Both the position numbers and the translations under genes were made by a program. A stretch of DNA of 64,000 nucleotides from NCBI RefSeq assembly GCF_022637395.1, contig NZ_CP093337.1:3122501-3186500 (forward strand), in the 5' to 3' direction. Within the stretch, counting starts at the first letter, position 1. Each line of letters begins with the position of its first letter. Shown piece after piece: positions 25,984 through 35,072 of the stretch. The DNA is from Shinella sp. H4-D48 (lineage in GTDB: Bacteria; Pseudomonadota; Alphaproteobacteria; Rhizobiales; Rhizobiaceae). Under the pieces are notes generated by a model. The model saw only the letters and a list, made by a program, of their open reading frames with translations, did not search any database and was not told where the DNA came from.

Positions 25984-27039
25984 TCAGTCTGCCTGCGGCG
26001 GATAGGCGTGCACGTCGCCGCGGAAATCGCGCAGGCGGAAACAGCCGTCATCCGCCTCTTCCACCGCCATGGAATCCGCGCGCACCTTGCCGTGCCCGCC
26101 CGGGATATCGAGGATATAGGCCGGCTGGCAGAGACCGGAGACGCGGCCGCGCAGGCTCTCGACCAGTGCCCTGCCCTCGGCAAGCGTCAGGCGGAAATGC
26201 GCAGTGCCGGGCGCAAGGTCCGGGTGATGCAGATAATAGGGTTTGACCCGGTTCTCGACGAAGCTGCGCATCAGCGCAGCCAGTACATCGGCATCGTCGT
26301 TGACGCCTTTCAGCAGCACCGTCTGGCTGATCATGGCCATGCCGGCATCGACGATGCGGGCAATGGCGGCACGCGCATCCGCCGTGAATTCGCGCGGATG
26401 GTTTGCGTGAAGCGCGACATAGGTCGTCTTGCCGGAGGCTTTCAGCGCGTCGATGAGCGCGGCATCGACGCGGGCGGGATCGACGACCGGGACGCGGGTG
26501 TGAAAGCGCACGATCTTCACATGCGCGATTGCACCCAACCGCTCCATGATGGCCTGGAGGCGTCGCGGCGAAAGCACAAGCGGATCGCCGCCCGTCAGGA
26601 TCACTTCCCATATTTCCGGCCGTTCGGCGATGTAGGCGATGGCCGCGTCCAGCGCCTTGGCGGACAACGTGCCCAGCCCCTCCGGCCCGACCATCTCGCG
26701 GCGGAAGCAGAAGCGGCAATAGACGGGGCAGACATGCACCGCCTTGAGCAGAACGCGATCCGGGTAGCGGTGCACGATACCCTCGACGGGGCTGTGGGCG
26801 AGGTCGCCGATGGGATCGGCGCGTTCCTCCGGCAGGGTGACGAGTTCGGCGGCGTCAGGCACGAACTGCCGCGCAATCGGATCCAAGGGATCGTCGGCAT
26901 CGATCAGGGCAACGAGCGCGGGCGTCACCGCAACAGCATAGCGCTCCGCAACCCTCGCCGCATCGGCTCGCTTCGCTTCGGGCACAAGGCCGGCTTCCGC
27001 GAGTTCGGCGACCGTCGTCAGGCCGCGCAGCGCGGTCAC
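25984..27039 (-). CDS. epmB: EF-P beta-lysylation protein (lysine 2,3-aminomutase family)
   Basis: A 351-residue radical-SAM and PLP enzyme that converts alpha-lysine to (R)-beta-lysine for attachment to EF-P. The iron-sulfur motif is C-x3-C-x2-C in VCPVYCRFCFRREMVG. GGDPLVL is the SAM-binding strand. The PLP lysine is in GGHGKVRAD near the C-terminus. The length matches EpmB rather than the longer catabolic aminomutases (over 400 residues). Its ATG overlaps the epmA stop by four bases (ATGA), so the two are translationally coupled. Both are divergent from efp, the target. Confidence 0.92.
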   Translation of the reverse strand: MTALRGLTTVAELAEAGLVPEAKRADAARVAERYAVAVTPALVALIDADDPLDPIARQFVPDAAELVTLPEERADPIGDLAHSPVEGIVHRYPDRVLLKAVHVCPVYCRFCFRREMVGPEGLGTLSAKALDAAIAYIAERPEIWEVILTGGDPLVLSPRRLQAIMERLGAIAHVKIVRFHTRVPVVDPARVDAALIDALKASGKTTYVALHANHPREFTADARAAIARIVDAGMAMISQTVLLKGVNDDADVLAALMRSFVENRVKPYYLHHPDLAPGTAHFRLTLAEGRALVESLRGRVSGLCQPAYILDIPGGHGKVRADSMAVEEADDGCFRLRDFRGDVHAYPPQAD

Positions 27040-28091
27040 TGTGCCGTCTCCGCGACCGGCGCCCAGATCACCTGGTCGATGCGCTGGGCGCCCGTGGCCA
27101 GCATGACGAGACGGTCGAAGCCGAGCGCGATGCCGCTCGCTTCCGGCATGATGGCGAGCGCGGCGAGGAAATCCTCGTCGAGCGGATAGGTCTCGCCGTA
27201 GACGCGGGCCTTTTCCGCCATTTCCAGCTCGAAGCGGCGGCGCTGCTCCGCGGCGTCCGTCAATTCCCCGAAGGCATTGGCCAGTTCCACGCCGCAGGCG
27301 TAGAGTTCGAACCGCTCGGCGACGCGCCGGTCATGCGGGGCGGGACGGGCAAGGGCGGCTTCGGCAACGGGATATTCGCAGAGGATCGTTGCGCGGCCGA
27401 AACCGAGTTCGGGTTCCACCTTCTCCACCAGCACGCGGCTGAAGAGGTCCGCCCAGGTATCGTCTTCGGCAACGCGCAGCCCGGCGGACCGCATGGCCGC
27501 GGCAAGCCTTTGCCGGTCGGTCGCGCCATCGGGATCGATGGTGGCGAGGAGATCGATACCGGCATGGCGCCGGAAGGCATCGGCCACCGTCAGCCGTTCG
27601 GGCGCAAGATCGGGATCGCAGGTCGCGCCGCGATAGGTGAGTTGCGCGACGCCTGCCACGTCGGCGGCAAGCTTCAGAAGCGCGCCGCAATCCTCCATCA
27701 GCACGTCATAGGTCTCGCCGGCGCGATACCATTCCAGCATCGTAAATTCCGGGTGATGCAGCGGCCCGCGCTCGCGGTTGCGATAGACATGGGCAAAGCA
27801 GGCAATGCGTCTTTCGCCTGATGCCAGCAGCTTCTTGCAGGCGAATTCCGGTGAGGTGTGCAGGTAAAGCGGCGTTTTCTCACCCGCATGACCGATAGCG
27901 GTCGTTGCGAAGGCATGCAGATGCGCCTCGTTTCCCGGCGAGACCTGCAACGTCGCCGTATCGACCTCGATGAACTCACGCGCTGCGAACCAGCCGCGCA
28001 ACGCCGCCTGGATACGGTTGCGCGCCAGCAGGAACGGCCGGCGATCGGCATGGACATCGGGCGTCCACCAGGGCGAGGGCTTCAGGTTCAT
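27036..28091 (-). CDS. epmA: EF-P lysine-34 ligase (truncated class II lysyl-tRNA synthetase paralogue)
   Basis: A 351-residue enzyme that attaches beta-lysine to EF-P. It is the catalytic core of class II LysRS without the N-terminal tRNA-binding domain. Motif 2 is seen as FAHVYRNRERGPLHHPEFTMLEWY and motif 3 as GIALGFDRLVML. It is about 25 residues longer than E. coli EpmA. The first gene of a two-gene unit with epmB, it is divergent from efp across 163 bases, which must hold both promoters. The role is well supported by this context. Confidence 0.93.
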   Translation of the reverse strand: MNLKPSPWWTPDVHADRRPFLLARNRIQAALRGWFAAREFIEVDTATLQVSPGNEAHLHAFATTAIGHAGEKTPLYLHTSPEFACKKLLASGERRIACFAHVYRNRERGPLHHPEFTMLEWYRAGETYDVLMEDCGALLKLAADVAGVAQLTYRGATCDPDLAPERLTVADAFRRHAGIDLLATIDPDGATDRQRLAAAMRSAGLRVAEDDTWADLFSRVLVEKVEPELGFGRATILCEYPVAEAALARPAPHDRRVAERFELYACGVELANAFGELTDAAEQRRRFELEMAEKARVYGETYPLDEDFLAALAIMPEASGIALGFDRLVMLATGAQRIDQVIWAPVAETAQ

Positions 28092-28254
28092 GGCGTTTCC
28101 ATGACAGGTTTCTTGGGACCAGACGGCGGCGGAGACTGGTGTTTTGCCGGAATATAGGATAGTTGCGGCCCCGAAAACGCTTTTTCAGGCGCTCGGGGAA
28201 GACGTCGTGCGACGGTCCTCTACGACGCGGTCCATTCAGTTACAAGGAAGACTT

Positions 28255-28824
28255 ATGGTAAAGATCATCGCTTCTTCCGTCCGTAAGGGCAATGTGCTCG
28301 ACGTCGACGGCAAGCTCTATGTCGTGCTGACGGCACAGAACTTCCATCCGGGCAAGGGCACGCCGGTCACGCAGGTCGACATGCGCCGCATCTCCGACGG
28401 CGTGAAGGTCTCCGAACGCTACCGCACGACCGAGCAGGTCGAGCGCGCCTTCGTGGAAGACCGCGAGCACAACTTCCTCTACGAGGACGGCGACGGCTAC
28501 CACTTCATGAACCCGGAAACCTACGACCAGCTGACCATGTCGGTCGAAGATATCGGCGACCTCAAGGCCTATCTCCAGGAAGGCATGACGGTTGTCCTGT
28601 CGGTGCATGAGGGCGTTGCCATCGCCATCGACCTGCCGCGCCACGTTACGCTCGAAATCGTCGAAACCGAGCCGGTCGTGAAGGGCCAGACGGCCTCGTC
28701 CTCCTACAAGCCGGCGATCCTGTCGAACGGAATTCGCACGCTCGTTCCGCCGCACATCACCGCCGGCACCCGCGTCGTCATCGCCACCGAAGACGGTTCG
28801 TACGTGGAACGCGCCAAGGACTGA
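28255..28824 (+). CDS. efp: Elongation factor P
   Basis: A 189-residue three-domain translation factor that relieves ribosome stalling at polyproline. The modified loop reads FHPGKG, with Lys34 at the position beta-lysylated by EpmA/EpmB, whose genes lie directly upstream on the other strand. The C-terminal signature around [16 protein letters not shown] is normal. The open frame extends 37 codons upstream, but ATG 28255 starts the standard N-terminus ([12 protein letters not shown]). AAGGAAG lies close before it. A terminator follows. Confidence 0.96.
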   Translation: MVKIIASSVRKGNVLDVDGKLYVVLTAQNFHPGKGTPVTQVDMRRISDGVKVSERYRTTEQVERAFVEDREHNFLYEDGDGYHFMNPETYDQLTMSVEDIGDLKAYLQEGMTVVLSVHEGVAIAIDLPRHVTLEIVETEPVVKGQTASSSYKPAILSNGIRTLVPPHITAGTRVVIATEDGSYVERAKD

Positions 28825-28839
28825 CCGGTTTCTTTCAGG

Positions 28840-28876
28840 AAAGGCCGCCCGCCGGAAACGGTGTGGCGGCCTTTTT
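28840..28876 (+). terminator. Intrinsic terminator after efp
   Basis: The stem AAAGGCCGCC / GGCGGCCTTTTT with a 15-base loop and a five-T tail starts 16 bases after the efp stop. Confidence 0.85.
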
Positions 28877-28943
28877 GCTTTCAACTTCCGGAAAATCCGG
28901 TAAGACCCGACTCCGGCTTTCACAACGAAGACGGGATTCCCGC

Positions 28944-29936
28944 ATGACCAAATTCGACGTGCTGACGGTCGGCAATGCCATCGTCGACATCATCGCGCGC
29001 TGCGACGAGAACTTCATCACGGACAATGACATCATCAAGGGCGCGATGAACCTCATCGATGCCGAGCGGGCCGAACTGCTCTATTCGCGCATGGGACCGG
29101 CACTGGAGGCCTCCGGCGGCAGCGCCGGCAACACGGCCGCGGGCGTTGCCAGCTTCGGCGGCAAGGCCGCCTATTTCGGCAAGGTCGCCAACGACCAGCT
29201 CGGCGACATCTTCATTCACGACATCCGCGCCCAGGGCGTGCACTTCGAAACGAAACCACTCGCCACCACACCGCCGACCGCGCGGTCGATGATCTTCGTC
29301 ACCCCGGACGGCGAGCGTTCGATGAACACCTATCTCGGCGCCTGCGTGGAGCTTGGACCGGAAGATGTGGAAGAGCAGGTCGTCGCCGAGGCAAAGGTCA
29401 CCTATTTCGAGGGTTATCTCTGGGATCCGCCGCGCGCCAAGGATGCGATCCGCGAATGCGCCCGCATCGCGCATGCCCATGGCCGCGAAGTCTCCATGAC
29501 GCTGTCCGACAGCTTCTGCGTCCATCGCTATCGCGGCGAGTTCCTCGACCTGATGCGCTCGGGCACGGTCGACATCGTCTTCGCCAACAAGGCCGAGGCG
29601 CTTGCGCTTTACGAGACCGAGGATTTCGAAGAGGCGCTGACGCGTATTGCCGAGGACTGCCGGCTTGCTGCGGTGACCATGAGCGAGGAAGGCTCCATCA
29701 TCCTGACGAAGGGCGAACGCACGAAGGTGGACGCAATCGACATCACGCGCGTGGTCGACACGACGGGTGCAGGCGATCTCTACGCCGCCGGCTTCCTCTA
29801 TGGATATACGGCCGGCCGCACACTTGCCGATTGCGGCAGGCTCGGCAGCCTTGCCGCCGGGCTCGTTATCCAGCAGGTCGGGCCCCGCCCGTTGCTGTCG
29901 CTTTCGGAAGAAGCCCGAAAGGCCGGTCTTATTTGA
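28944..29936 (+). CDS. PfkB-family kinase, adenosine kinase-like
   Basis: A 330-residue sugar or nucleoside kinase. The first PfkB motif ASGGSAGNTAAGVASFGGKAAYFGKV lies at about residues 52-77, of which GGSAGNTAAG is typical of adenosine-kinase-like members. The second motif DTTGAGDLYAAGF holds the catalytic Asp. Similar proteins in rhizobia are annotated as adenosine kinase, but the substrate is not certain. ATG 28944 begins the conserved first strand (FDVLTVGNAIVDI). The end overlaps the convergent SH3 gene by eight bases. Confidence 0.85.
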   Translation: MTKFDVLTVGNAIVDIIARCDENFITDNDIIKGAMNLIDAERAELLYSRMGPALEASGGSAGNTAAGVASFGGKAAYFGKVANDQLGDIFIHDIRAQGVHFETKPLATTPPTARSMIFVTPDGERSMNTYLGACVELGPEDVEEQVVAEAKVTYFEGYLWDPPRAKDAIRECARIAHAHGREVSMTLSDSFCVHRYRGEFLDLMRSGTVDIVFANKAEALALYETEDFEEALTRIAEDCRLAAVTMSEEGSIILTKGERTKVDAIDITRVVDTTGAGDLYAAGFLYGYTAGRTLADCGRLGSLAAGLVIQQVGPRPLLSLSEEARKAGLI

Positions 29937-30468
29937 AGGCTTCGCCCGGATAGGCGCCCCAGATCTCGTTTTGCGAGACCCATCCGGCGGCGCCTTCCGC
30001 CTCGGCGCGGCACCAGTCGCCATTGCATTCGCCGACCTTCACGACGACGCCGGGCTGGATCTTCGCGACGATCGTCGCATTGGGCAGCGCTTCACGACGC
30101 ATGTTGACGAAGACATCCTCACCCTTGCCGCGCATCCAGGGCGCGGTGACGGCGGTGCGCTCGCCCGACAGCAGCGCCTGGTTGACCCAGCCTTCCGTGC
30201 CGTCGGCATCGCGGATGCGGCGCCAGTTATCATATTCCTGTATGATCTCCACAGGCACGCCCGACTTCATGTAGCGCCAGGCGACAGCGTAATCGACGCT
30301 GGGGCCGACGCGCAGGTTCACGCTCTTGGCCTTGAGGCTCACGAAGCGCGGCAACGGCAAGCCGCTTGGCCCCTTTGCCGCCTGCGCATGGGCCATCTGG
30401 ATGCCGGCGACGGAAACGAGGATACCCGCGAGGGTGGCGAGGCTGAAACGCATGACAAGGTTACGCAT
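29929..30468 (-). CDS. Exported SH3-domain protein
   Basis: A 179-residue protein with an N-terminal signal peptide (LATLAGILVSVAGIQMAHAQ). Two bacterial SH3 units follow. The first is about residues 45-105 (VSLKAKSVNLRVGPSVDYAVAWRY.. and GWVNQALL). The second is about 112-170 (VNMRREALPNATIVAKIQPGVVVKV and GWVSQNEIWG). Such proteins bind cell wall or act as periplasmic adaptors. The open frame continues far upstream antisense to the next gene; the signal peptide fixes the start at 30468, or 30453 (second Met). Confidence 0.82.
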   Translation of the reverse strand: MRNLVMRFSLATLAGILVSVAGIQMAHAQAAKGPSGLPLPRFVSLKAKSVNLRVGPSVDYAVAWRYMKSGVPVEIIQEYDNWRRIRDADGTEGWVNQALLSGERTAVTAPWMRGKGEDVFVNMRREALPNATIVAKIQPGVVVKVGECNGDWCRAEAEGAAGWVSQNEIWGAYPGEAFK

Positions 30469-30648
30469 GGCAAATCCGCACGAACAGAGGAGGGCATCGG
30501 GCTTCAGAACCGGCACGCTGCGGCAAATCGCGGGGACCGCTCCCTGAGCGGATTGTCTTCGCGACCGGGTCTGGTAGAAAATGCCCCTGATGAAGCAATC
30601 CTTGCCCAACTTGGTTAAGGACCCGTCAACAGGACGCCGGAACATCCC

Positions 30649-31653
30649 ATGACCCAGAAGAAAAAACCGAAGGTCTATATCACCCGCCGCCTTCCCGAGG
30701 TGGTGGAGACACGGATGCGCGAACTGTTCGACGCTGAACTCAACATAGACGACACGCCGCGCACCCAGCCCGAGCTGGTCGCGGCGGTCAAAAGCGCGGA
30801 TGTTCTCGTACCCACGCTGGGCGACCGGATCGATGCCGCGCTCATCGAGCAAGCGGGCCCGCAGCTGAAACTCATCGCCTGCTTCTCGAACGGCGTCGAC
30901 AATGTCGATGTGGAAGCGGCCGCAAGGCGCGGCATTACGGTCACCAACACGCCGAACGTGCTGACCGAGGACACCGCCGACATGACGATGGCGCTCATTC
31001 TGGCGGCGCCCCGGCGCCTTGCCGAAGGTGCGCGCATCCTCACAGACCGCAAGGGTGAATGGGCCGGCTGGTCGCCGACCTGGATGCTTGGCCGGCGCAT
31101 CTGGGGCAAGCGCCTCGGCATCGTCGGCATGGGCCGCATCGGCACGGCCGTCGCCAAGCGCGCCAAGGCCTTCGGCCTCTCCATCCACTATCACAACCGC
31201 AACCGCGTTCGTCCGGACACCGAGGATGCGCTGGAGGCGACCTACTGGGACAGCCTCGACCAGATGCTGGCGCGCGTCGATATCGTGTCGGTCAACTGCC
31301 CCTCGACGCCTGCGACCTACCATCTGCTTTCGGCCCGCCGGCTCGAGCTGATGCAGCCGACGAGCTACATCGTCAACACGGCGCGCGGCGGCATTATCGA
31401 CGAGACGGCGCTGATCAAGTGCCTGCGCGAGGGCAAGATTGCCGGCGCAGGCCTCGACGTGTTCGAAAACGAGCCGTCGGTCAATCCGAAGCTTCTGAAG
31501 CTGGCGGCGGAAGGCAAGGTCGTGCTGCTGCCGCATATGAGTTCGGCCACGATCGAAGGCCGCGTCGACATGGGGGAGAAGGTCGTCATCAACATCCGCA
31601 CCTTCTTCGACGGCCATCGCCCGCCGGATCGCGTGCTGCCGGGGCGGGTGTGA
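30649..31653 (+). CDS. D-isomer-specific 2-hydroxyacid dehydrogenase (glyoxylate/hydroxypyruvate reductase-like)
   Basis: A 334-residue NAD(P)-dependent dehydrogenase. The Rossmann motif GIVGMGRIGTAVAKRA lies near residue 160. The catalytic triad is visible as Arg in NTARGGIID, Glu in DVFENEPS and His in LLPHMSSAT. The best fit is the GyaR branch that reduces glyoxylate or hydroxypyruvate to glycolate or D-glycerate. The substrate is inferred from general similarity. Convergent with the MoeB-like gene with three bases between the stops. Confidence 0.87.
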   Translation: MTQKKKPKVYITRRLPEVVETRMRELFDAELNIDDTPRTQPELVAAVKSADVLVPTLGDRIDAALIEQAGPQLKLIACFSNGVDNVDVEAAARRGITVTNTPNVLTEDTADMTMALILAAPRRLAEGARILTDRKGEWAGWSPTWMLGRRIWGKRLGIVGMGRIGTAVAKRAKAFGLSIHYHNRNRVRPDTEDALEATYWDSLDQMLARVDIVSVNCPSTPATYHLLSARRLELMQPTSYIVNTARGGIIDETALIKCLREGKIAGAGLDVFENEPSVNPKLLKLAAEGKVVLLPHMSSATIEGRVDMGEKVVINIRTFFDGHRPPDRVLPGRV

Positions 31654-31656
31654 TCT

Positions 31657-32415
31657 CTAGGCGCGCCGCCTTTTGTATTTCAGCGTTTCGAACCGGGCCG
31701 CCAGTCCGTCATAGAGCAGCAGGCGGCCGATCAGCGGCTCGCCAGCGCCGGTGACGAGCTTGATCACCTCCATCGCCATCAGCGTGCCGATGACGCCCGT
31801 CAGCGCGCCGACAATGCCGGCTTCGGCGCAGGCGGGCACGACACCCGGCGGCGGGGCCGTGGGGAAGAGATCGCGGTAGCCGGGATATAGCGTACCGTCC
31901 GCGCCGGCCTCGTAGGGTTTAAGCACCGTCAGCGAACCATCGAAACGACCGACCGCGCCGGTGACCAGCGGGATGCCAGCGGTCTCGGCCGCATCGGCGG
32001 ACGTGTAGCGTGTATCGAAATTGTCGGAACCGTCCACCAGAAGATCATAGCCGGCTAACAAGTCCGCGGAATTCTGTACGGTGAGGCGTTCCGCGATGCC
32101 GGTGAAGCGGACATGCGGGTTGAGGCGAGCGACCGCAGCCGCCGCACTCTCAACCTTCGGCGCACCGAGACCCGCCGTATCGTGGATCACCTGCCGCTGG
32201 AGGTTGGAGAGCGAAACAGTGTCGTCGTCGATGACGCCGATATGGCCGATGCCGGCGGCGGCAAGATACTGGATGACCGGCGCGCCCAGCCCGCCTGCGC
32301 CGACAACAAGGACATTTGCCTGCTTCAGCCTCTGTTGGCCGGCACCGCCGATTTCGGCCAGCACGATATGGCGACGGTAACGGTCTATCTCTTCGGGGCT
32401 CAGCGGATCGGTCAT
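31657..32415 (-). CDS. HesA/MoeB/ThiF-family adenylyltransferase lacking the zinc cysteines
   Basis: A 252-residue E1-like enzyme that adenylates the C-terminus of a small sulfur-carrier protein (MoaD or ThiS type). The nucleotide loop GAGGLGAPVIQYLAAAGIG is near residue 37. DGSDNFDTRYTSADA and PACAEAGIVGALTGVIG hold the conserved Asp and the catalytic-type Cys. The two CxxC zinc pairs of E. coli MoeB are absent: the first site reads PGYRDLF and the C-terminus ends KYKRRRA. The start overlaps the recF stop by four bases (ATGA). Confidence 0.84.
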   Translation of the reverse strand: MTDPLSPEEIDRYRRHIVLAEIGGAGQQRLKQANVLVVGAGGLGAPVIQYLAAAGIGHIGVIDDDTVSLSNLQRQVIHDTAGLGAPKVESAAAAVARLNPHVRFTGIAERLTVQNSADLLAGYDLLVDGSDNFDTRYTSADAAETAGIPLVTGAVGRFDGSLTVLKPYEAGADGTLYPGYRDLFPTAPPPGVVPACAEAGIVGALTGVIGTLMAMEVIKLVTGAGEPLIGRLLLYDGLAARFETLKYKRRRA

Positions 32416-33536
32416 GGCAGAATGCCTCCGTTCGAGACGGTTAGGAACTGGGCGCGCTCGCCGAGCGCATCGAACATAGACCGGTCCGTGCCGGTCATGA
32501 AGGCCTGGCCGCCGAGCGCATCGACGCGGTCGAACAGTGCGGCGCGGCGGCCTTCATCGAGATGGGCGGCGATCTCGTCGAGCAGCAATACCGGCGCATG
32601 GCCGGTCATGCCGCCGACAAGCCCCGCATGGGCCAGGATGAGGCCGACGAGCAGTGCCTTCTGCTCCCCCGTCGAGCAGCGTTCGGCCTCCATGTCCTTT
32701 TCGCGGTGGCGAATGAGGAGGTCGGCACGGTGGGGACCTTCCAGCGTGCGGCCGGCGGCAGCATCGCGGTAACGGCCGTCCTGCAGCAGGCCGAGATAGA
32801 TATCCTCGATCTCATAGGCAGGGCGCTGCCATTCCTCGTCCAGGAAGCCCGACAGCCGCATCGTGGCCGACGGAAACGGCCCATCATCGCGCGCCGCCTC
32901 GACGAGGCCGGACAGCAGCCCCACGAGTTCGTGGCGCGCATGGGCCATGGCGATACCAAGCTCGGCCATCTGCTTTTCCAGCGCTGACAGCCAGGCGGGA
33001 TCGGGCCGCGGCTCGGACAGGAGACGATTGCGGCCGCGCATCGCCTTTTCGAAATCCGCGGCCCGACGGCCATGCTCGGGATCGAGCGACAGCACGAGCC
33101 TGTCGAGAAACCGGCGCCGGTCGGCGGAGGGGCCGGTGAACAGGCCATCCATCGAGGGCGTCAGCCAGACCACGCGCAGATGATCCAGAAGCTCGTCCAC
33201 GGTGCGGGCAGGCGTGCCGTTAAGGCGAAGCCTGCGCGCCTGCCCCTCCTCGCCGCCTTCCGTGCCGGTGCCGATATCCACCTCTCCCGACATGCCGTCG
33301 AGCGTGGCAAAGACAGAAAAGCCACCCGCGCTTCCGGCGCGGGGGATATCGCCATAGGCGGCGCGGCGCAGGCCGCGGCCGGGCGACAGCAACGACACGG
33401 CTTCCATGAGGTTCGTCTTGCCCGCACCGTTCTGTCCTGTCAGCACGACATGCCGGCCGTCGAGCGGCAGCGACAGGCTCGCATAATTGCGAAAATCCGT
33501 GAGCTTGAGGCGGGAAAGGGAAACCTTGTGCGGCAT
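32412..33536 (-). CDS. recF: DNA replication and repair protein RecF
   Basis: A 374-residue SMC-like ATPase that loads RecA at gaps together with RecO and RecR. The Walker A motif is GQNGAGKTNLMEAV (near residue 34). The ABC signature region STGEQKALLVGLILAHA and Walker B VLLLDEIAAHLD lie in the C-terminal half. SLSRLKLTDFRNY is the classic RecF N-terminus. It is translationally coupled to the downstream MoeB-like gene and is not next to dnaA/dnaN here. Confidence 0.94.
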   Translation of the reverse strand: MPHKVSLSRLKLTDFRNYASLSLPLDGRHVVLTGQNGAGKTNLMEAVSLLSPGRGLRRAAYGDIPRAGSAGGFSVFATLDGMSGEVDIGTGTEGGEEGQARRLRLNGTPARTVDELLDHLRVVWLTPSMDGLFTGPSADRRRFLDRLVLSLDPEHGRRAADFEKAMRGRNRLLSEPRPDPAWLSALEKQMAELGIAMAHARHELVGLLSGLVEAARDDGPFPSATMRLSGFLDEEWQRPAYEIEDIYLGLLQDGRYRDAAAGRTLEGPHRADLLIRHREKDMEAERCSTGEQKALLVGLILAHAGLVGGMTGHAPVLLLDEIAAHLDEGRRAALFDRVDALGGQAFMTGTDRSMFDALGERAQFLTVSNGGILP

Positions 33537-33741
33537 GGCTTGAGAGCTAGAGTATTTTTCGCGCGAGTGGAATCACTTGCGGGCATATTCATCGGGCAAT
33601 AACAGAAAGATGGTGTCGTGGCCGGCCGCAACCAAGTCCGGCCCGGCCGATAACGCAAGAAAGGTTGCCTGCGCGGCCCCAAGCGGGTAATCGAAAGGCC
33701 CGCGCCTTGCATCCTCCTCTCCCAGCCAACAGGTTTCTGTC

Positions 33742-34416
33742 TTGCTCAACGCCACACCCGTTTTCGATCGCAGCTTCTCGGCTTTCCTCTTCGACATGGA
33801 CGGCACGCTGATCAATTCCATCGCTGCTGCCGAACGTGTCTGGTCGCGCTGGGCGCTGAAGCATGGGCTGGACGTGCCGACCTTCCTGCCGATGATGCAT
33901 GGCAAGCGCGGCATCGATACCATTACGCAACTGGGACTGCCGGGCGTTGATGCGGCTGCGGAGGCGCTGGAGGTCGAGCGGCAGGAAATCGAGGACGTGG
34001 AGGGCGTGGTTGCCCTGCCCGGCGCCATTGCCTTCCTGACGGCCCTGCCTCGGGATCGCTGGGCCATCGTGACGTCGGCCCCCGTAGCCCTTGCCCGCCG
34101 CCGCCTTGCGGCCGCCGGTATTCCGCTGCCGGATGTCCTTGTAACGTCTGAGGATGTCACCAAGGGCAAGCCAGCGCCGGATGGCTACAAGCTCGGTGCC
34201 GCGCGGCTTGGCTTCGATCCGGCCGATTGCCTGGTGTTCGAAGACGTGCTCGCCGGCATCCTTGCCGGGGAGAGCGCCGGCGCGAATGTCGCAGTGATCA
34301 CTGCCACACACGACCATCCGCTCGAAACGAGCCACCCGCAGCTCGCGAACTACCTCGGCGTGGCCCCTCTCGTCGCCAGCGATGGAACGCTGCGGCTCGT
34401 GCACACGGCCGGCTGA
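33742..34416 (+). CDS. HAD-superfamily sugar phosphatase
   Basis: A 224-residue haloacid-dehalogenase hydrolase with a helical cap. Motif I is FLFDMDGTLINS, with the nucleophile and acid/base Asp pair. Motif II is the Thr/Ser of WAIVTSAPVA. Motif III/IV is KGKPAPDGYKLGAARLG plus CLVFEDVLAGILAGESAG. The pattern is that of sugar-phosphate phosphatases (YfbT/DOG1-like). No ATG precedes motif I at a sensible distance; TTG 33742, with ACAGG about ten bases upstream, gives a normal N-terminus. Converges on the TetR gene. Confidence 0.85.
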   Translation: MLNATPVFDRSFSAFLFDMDGTLINSIAAAERVWSRWALKHGLDVPTFLPMMHGKRGIDTITQLGLPGVDAAAEALEVERQEIEDVEGVVALPGAIAFLTALPRDRWAIVTSAPVALARRRLAAAGIPLPDVLVTSEDVTKGKPAPDGYKLGAARLGFDPADCLVFEDVLAGILAGESAGANVAVITATHDHPLETSHPQLANYLGVAPLVASDGTLRLVHTAG

Positions 34417-34420
34417 GTGT

Positions 34421-35032
34421 TCAAGCGGATGGGCTTGCCGCAATCCCGGTAAGGATGGCGTCGACGACGGCGTCGATGTCCTTGTCCAAAACGTCGAGCC
34501 TGTCCGTCAACAGGCGACCCCAGGCGAAGCTCGCCAGTATCTCCGTCATCAGCTCGGGATCGGCATCCGCACGTACTTCGCCACGCGCCTGCGCCGTCTT
34601 GATAATTTCGCCGCTCTGCGCGCGCCGGTCTGCCATGTAGGCAGAAAGCGCGGCCAGCGCCGCCGGCTCGCCCTGCGCCTTCGCCACCAGACTGCGGAAC
34701 ACCGCGCCGCTGGTGTGTTCGCGCCAAGTCTTCAGCAGGCCCGAAAGATAGGCGCGCAGATCATCTCGCACATTGCCCGTATCGGGAAAGAGGAAATTGA
34801 TGTGCTTGCGGCTGTGGTAGACATCCAGCAGAAGGGCCGCCTGCGAAGGCCACCAGCGATAGATGGTGGGCTTGCCCGCGCGCGCGCGCTTGGCCACCGC
34901 CTCGATGGAGAAGCCGTTCAGGCCGTTTTCCAGAAGCACAGCTTCAGCAGCAGCCAGAATGGCCTCCTGACTTGCCGGATTGCGGGTGGCGCCGATCGAG
35001 CGGCGAGCCGGGCTGTTTTCTGTCTCGGGCAT
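34421..35032 (-). CDS. TetR/AcrR-family repressor
   Basis: A 203-residue regulator. The N-terminal helix-turn-helix is seen from AILAAAEAVLLENGLNGFS to RARAGKPTIYRWWPS (about residues 23-62). The C-terminal domain resembles the TetR_C_16/33 type. The divergent 42-bp palindrome at 35073-35114 is the obvious operator, so it likely represses itself and the small membrane protein. ATG 35032 starts the protein; the upstream extension of the frame runs through the operator. The inducer is unknown. Confidence 0.88.
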   Translation of the reverse strand: MPETENSPARRSIGATRNPASQEAILAAAEAVLLENGLNGFSIEAVAKRARAGKPTIYRWWPSQAALLLDVYHSRKHINFLFPDTGNVRDDLRAYLSGLLKTWREHTSGAVFRSLVAKAQGEPAALAALSAYMADRRAQSGEIIKTAQARGEVRADADPELMTEILASFAWGRLLTDRLDVLDKDIDAVVDAILTGIAASPSA

Positions 35033-35072
35033 GGCATTTTCCTTTTTTATGTTTCTAGCACAGTAGGCACTT

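Noticed and set aside
29929-31617. One 562-codon reverse frame read as a single large protein
   Set aside because: Only its last 179 codons (signal peptide plus SH3 units) are protein-like; the rest is antisense to the 2-hydroxyacid dehydrogenase.
33573-33741. Reverse-strand tail ending ..AGHDTIFLLLPDEYARK upstream of recF, which looks protein-like
   Set aside because: No usable start codon with a ribosome site in frame, and the frame runs on antisense into the HAD gene. It could be a small gene, but I cannot support it.
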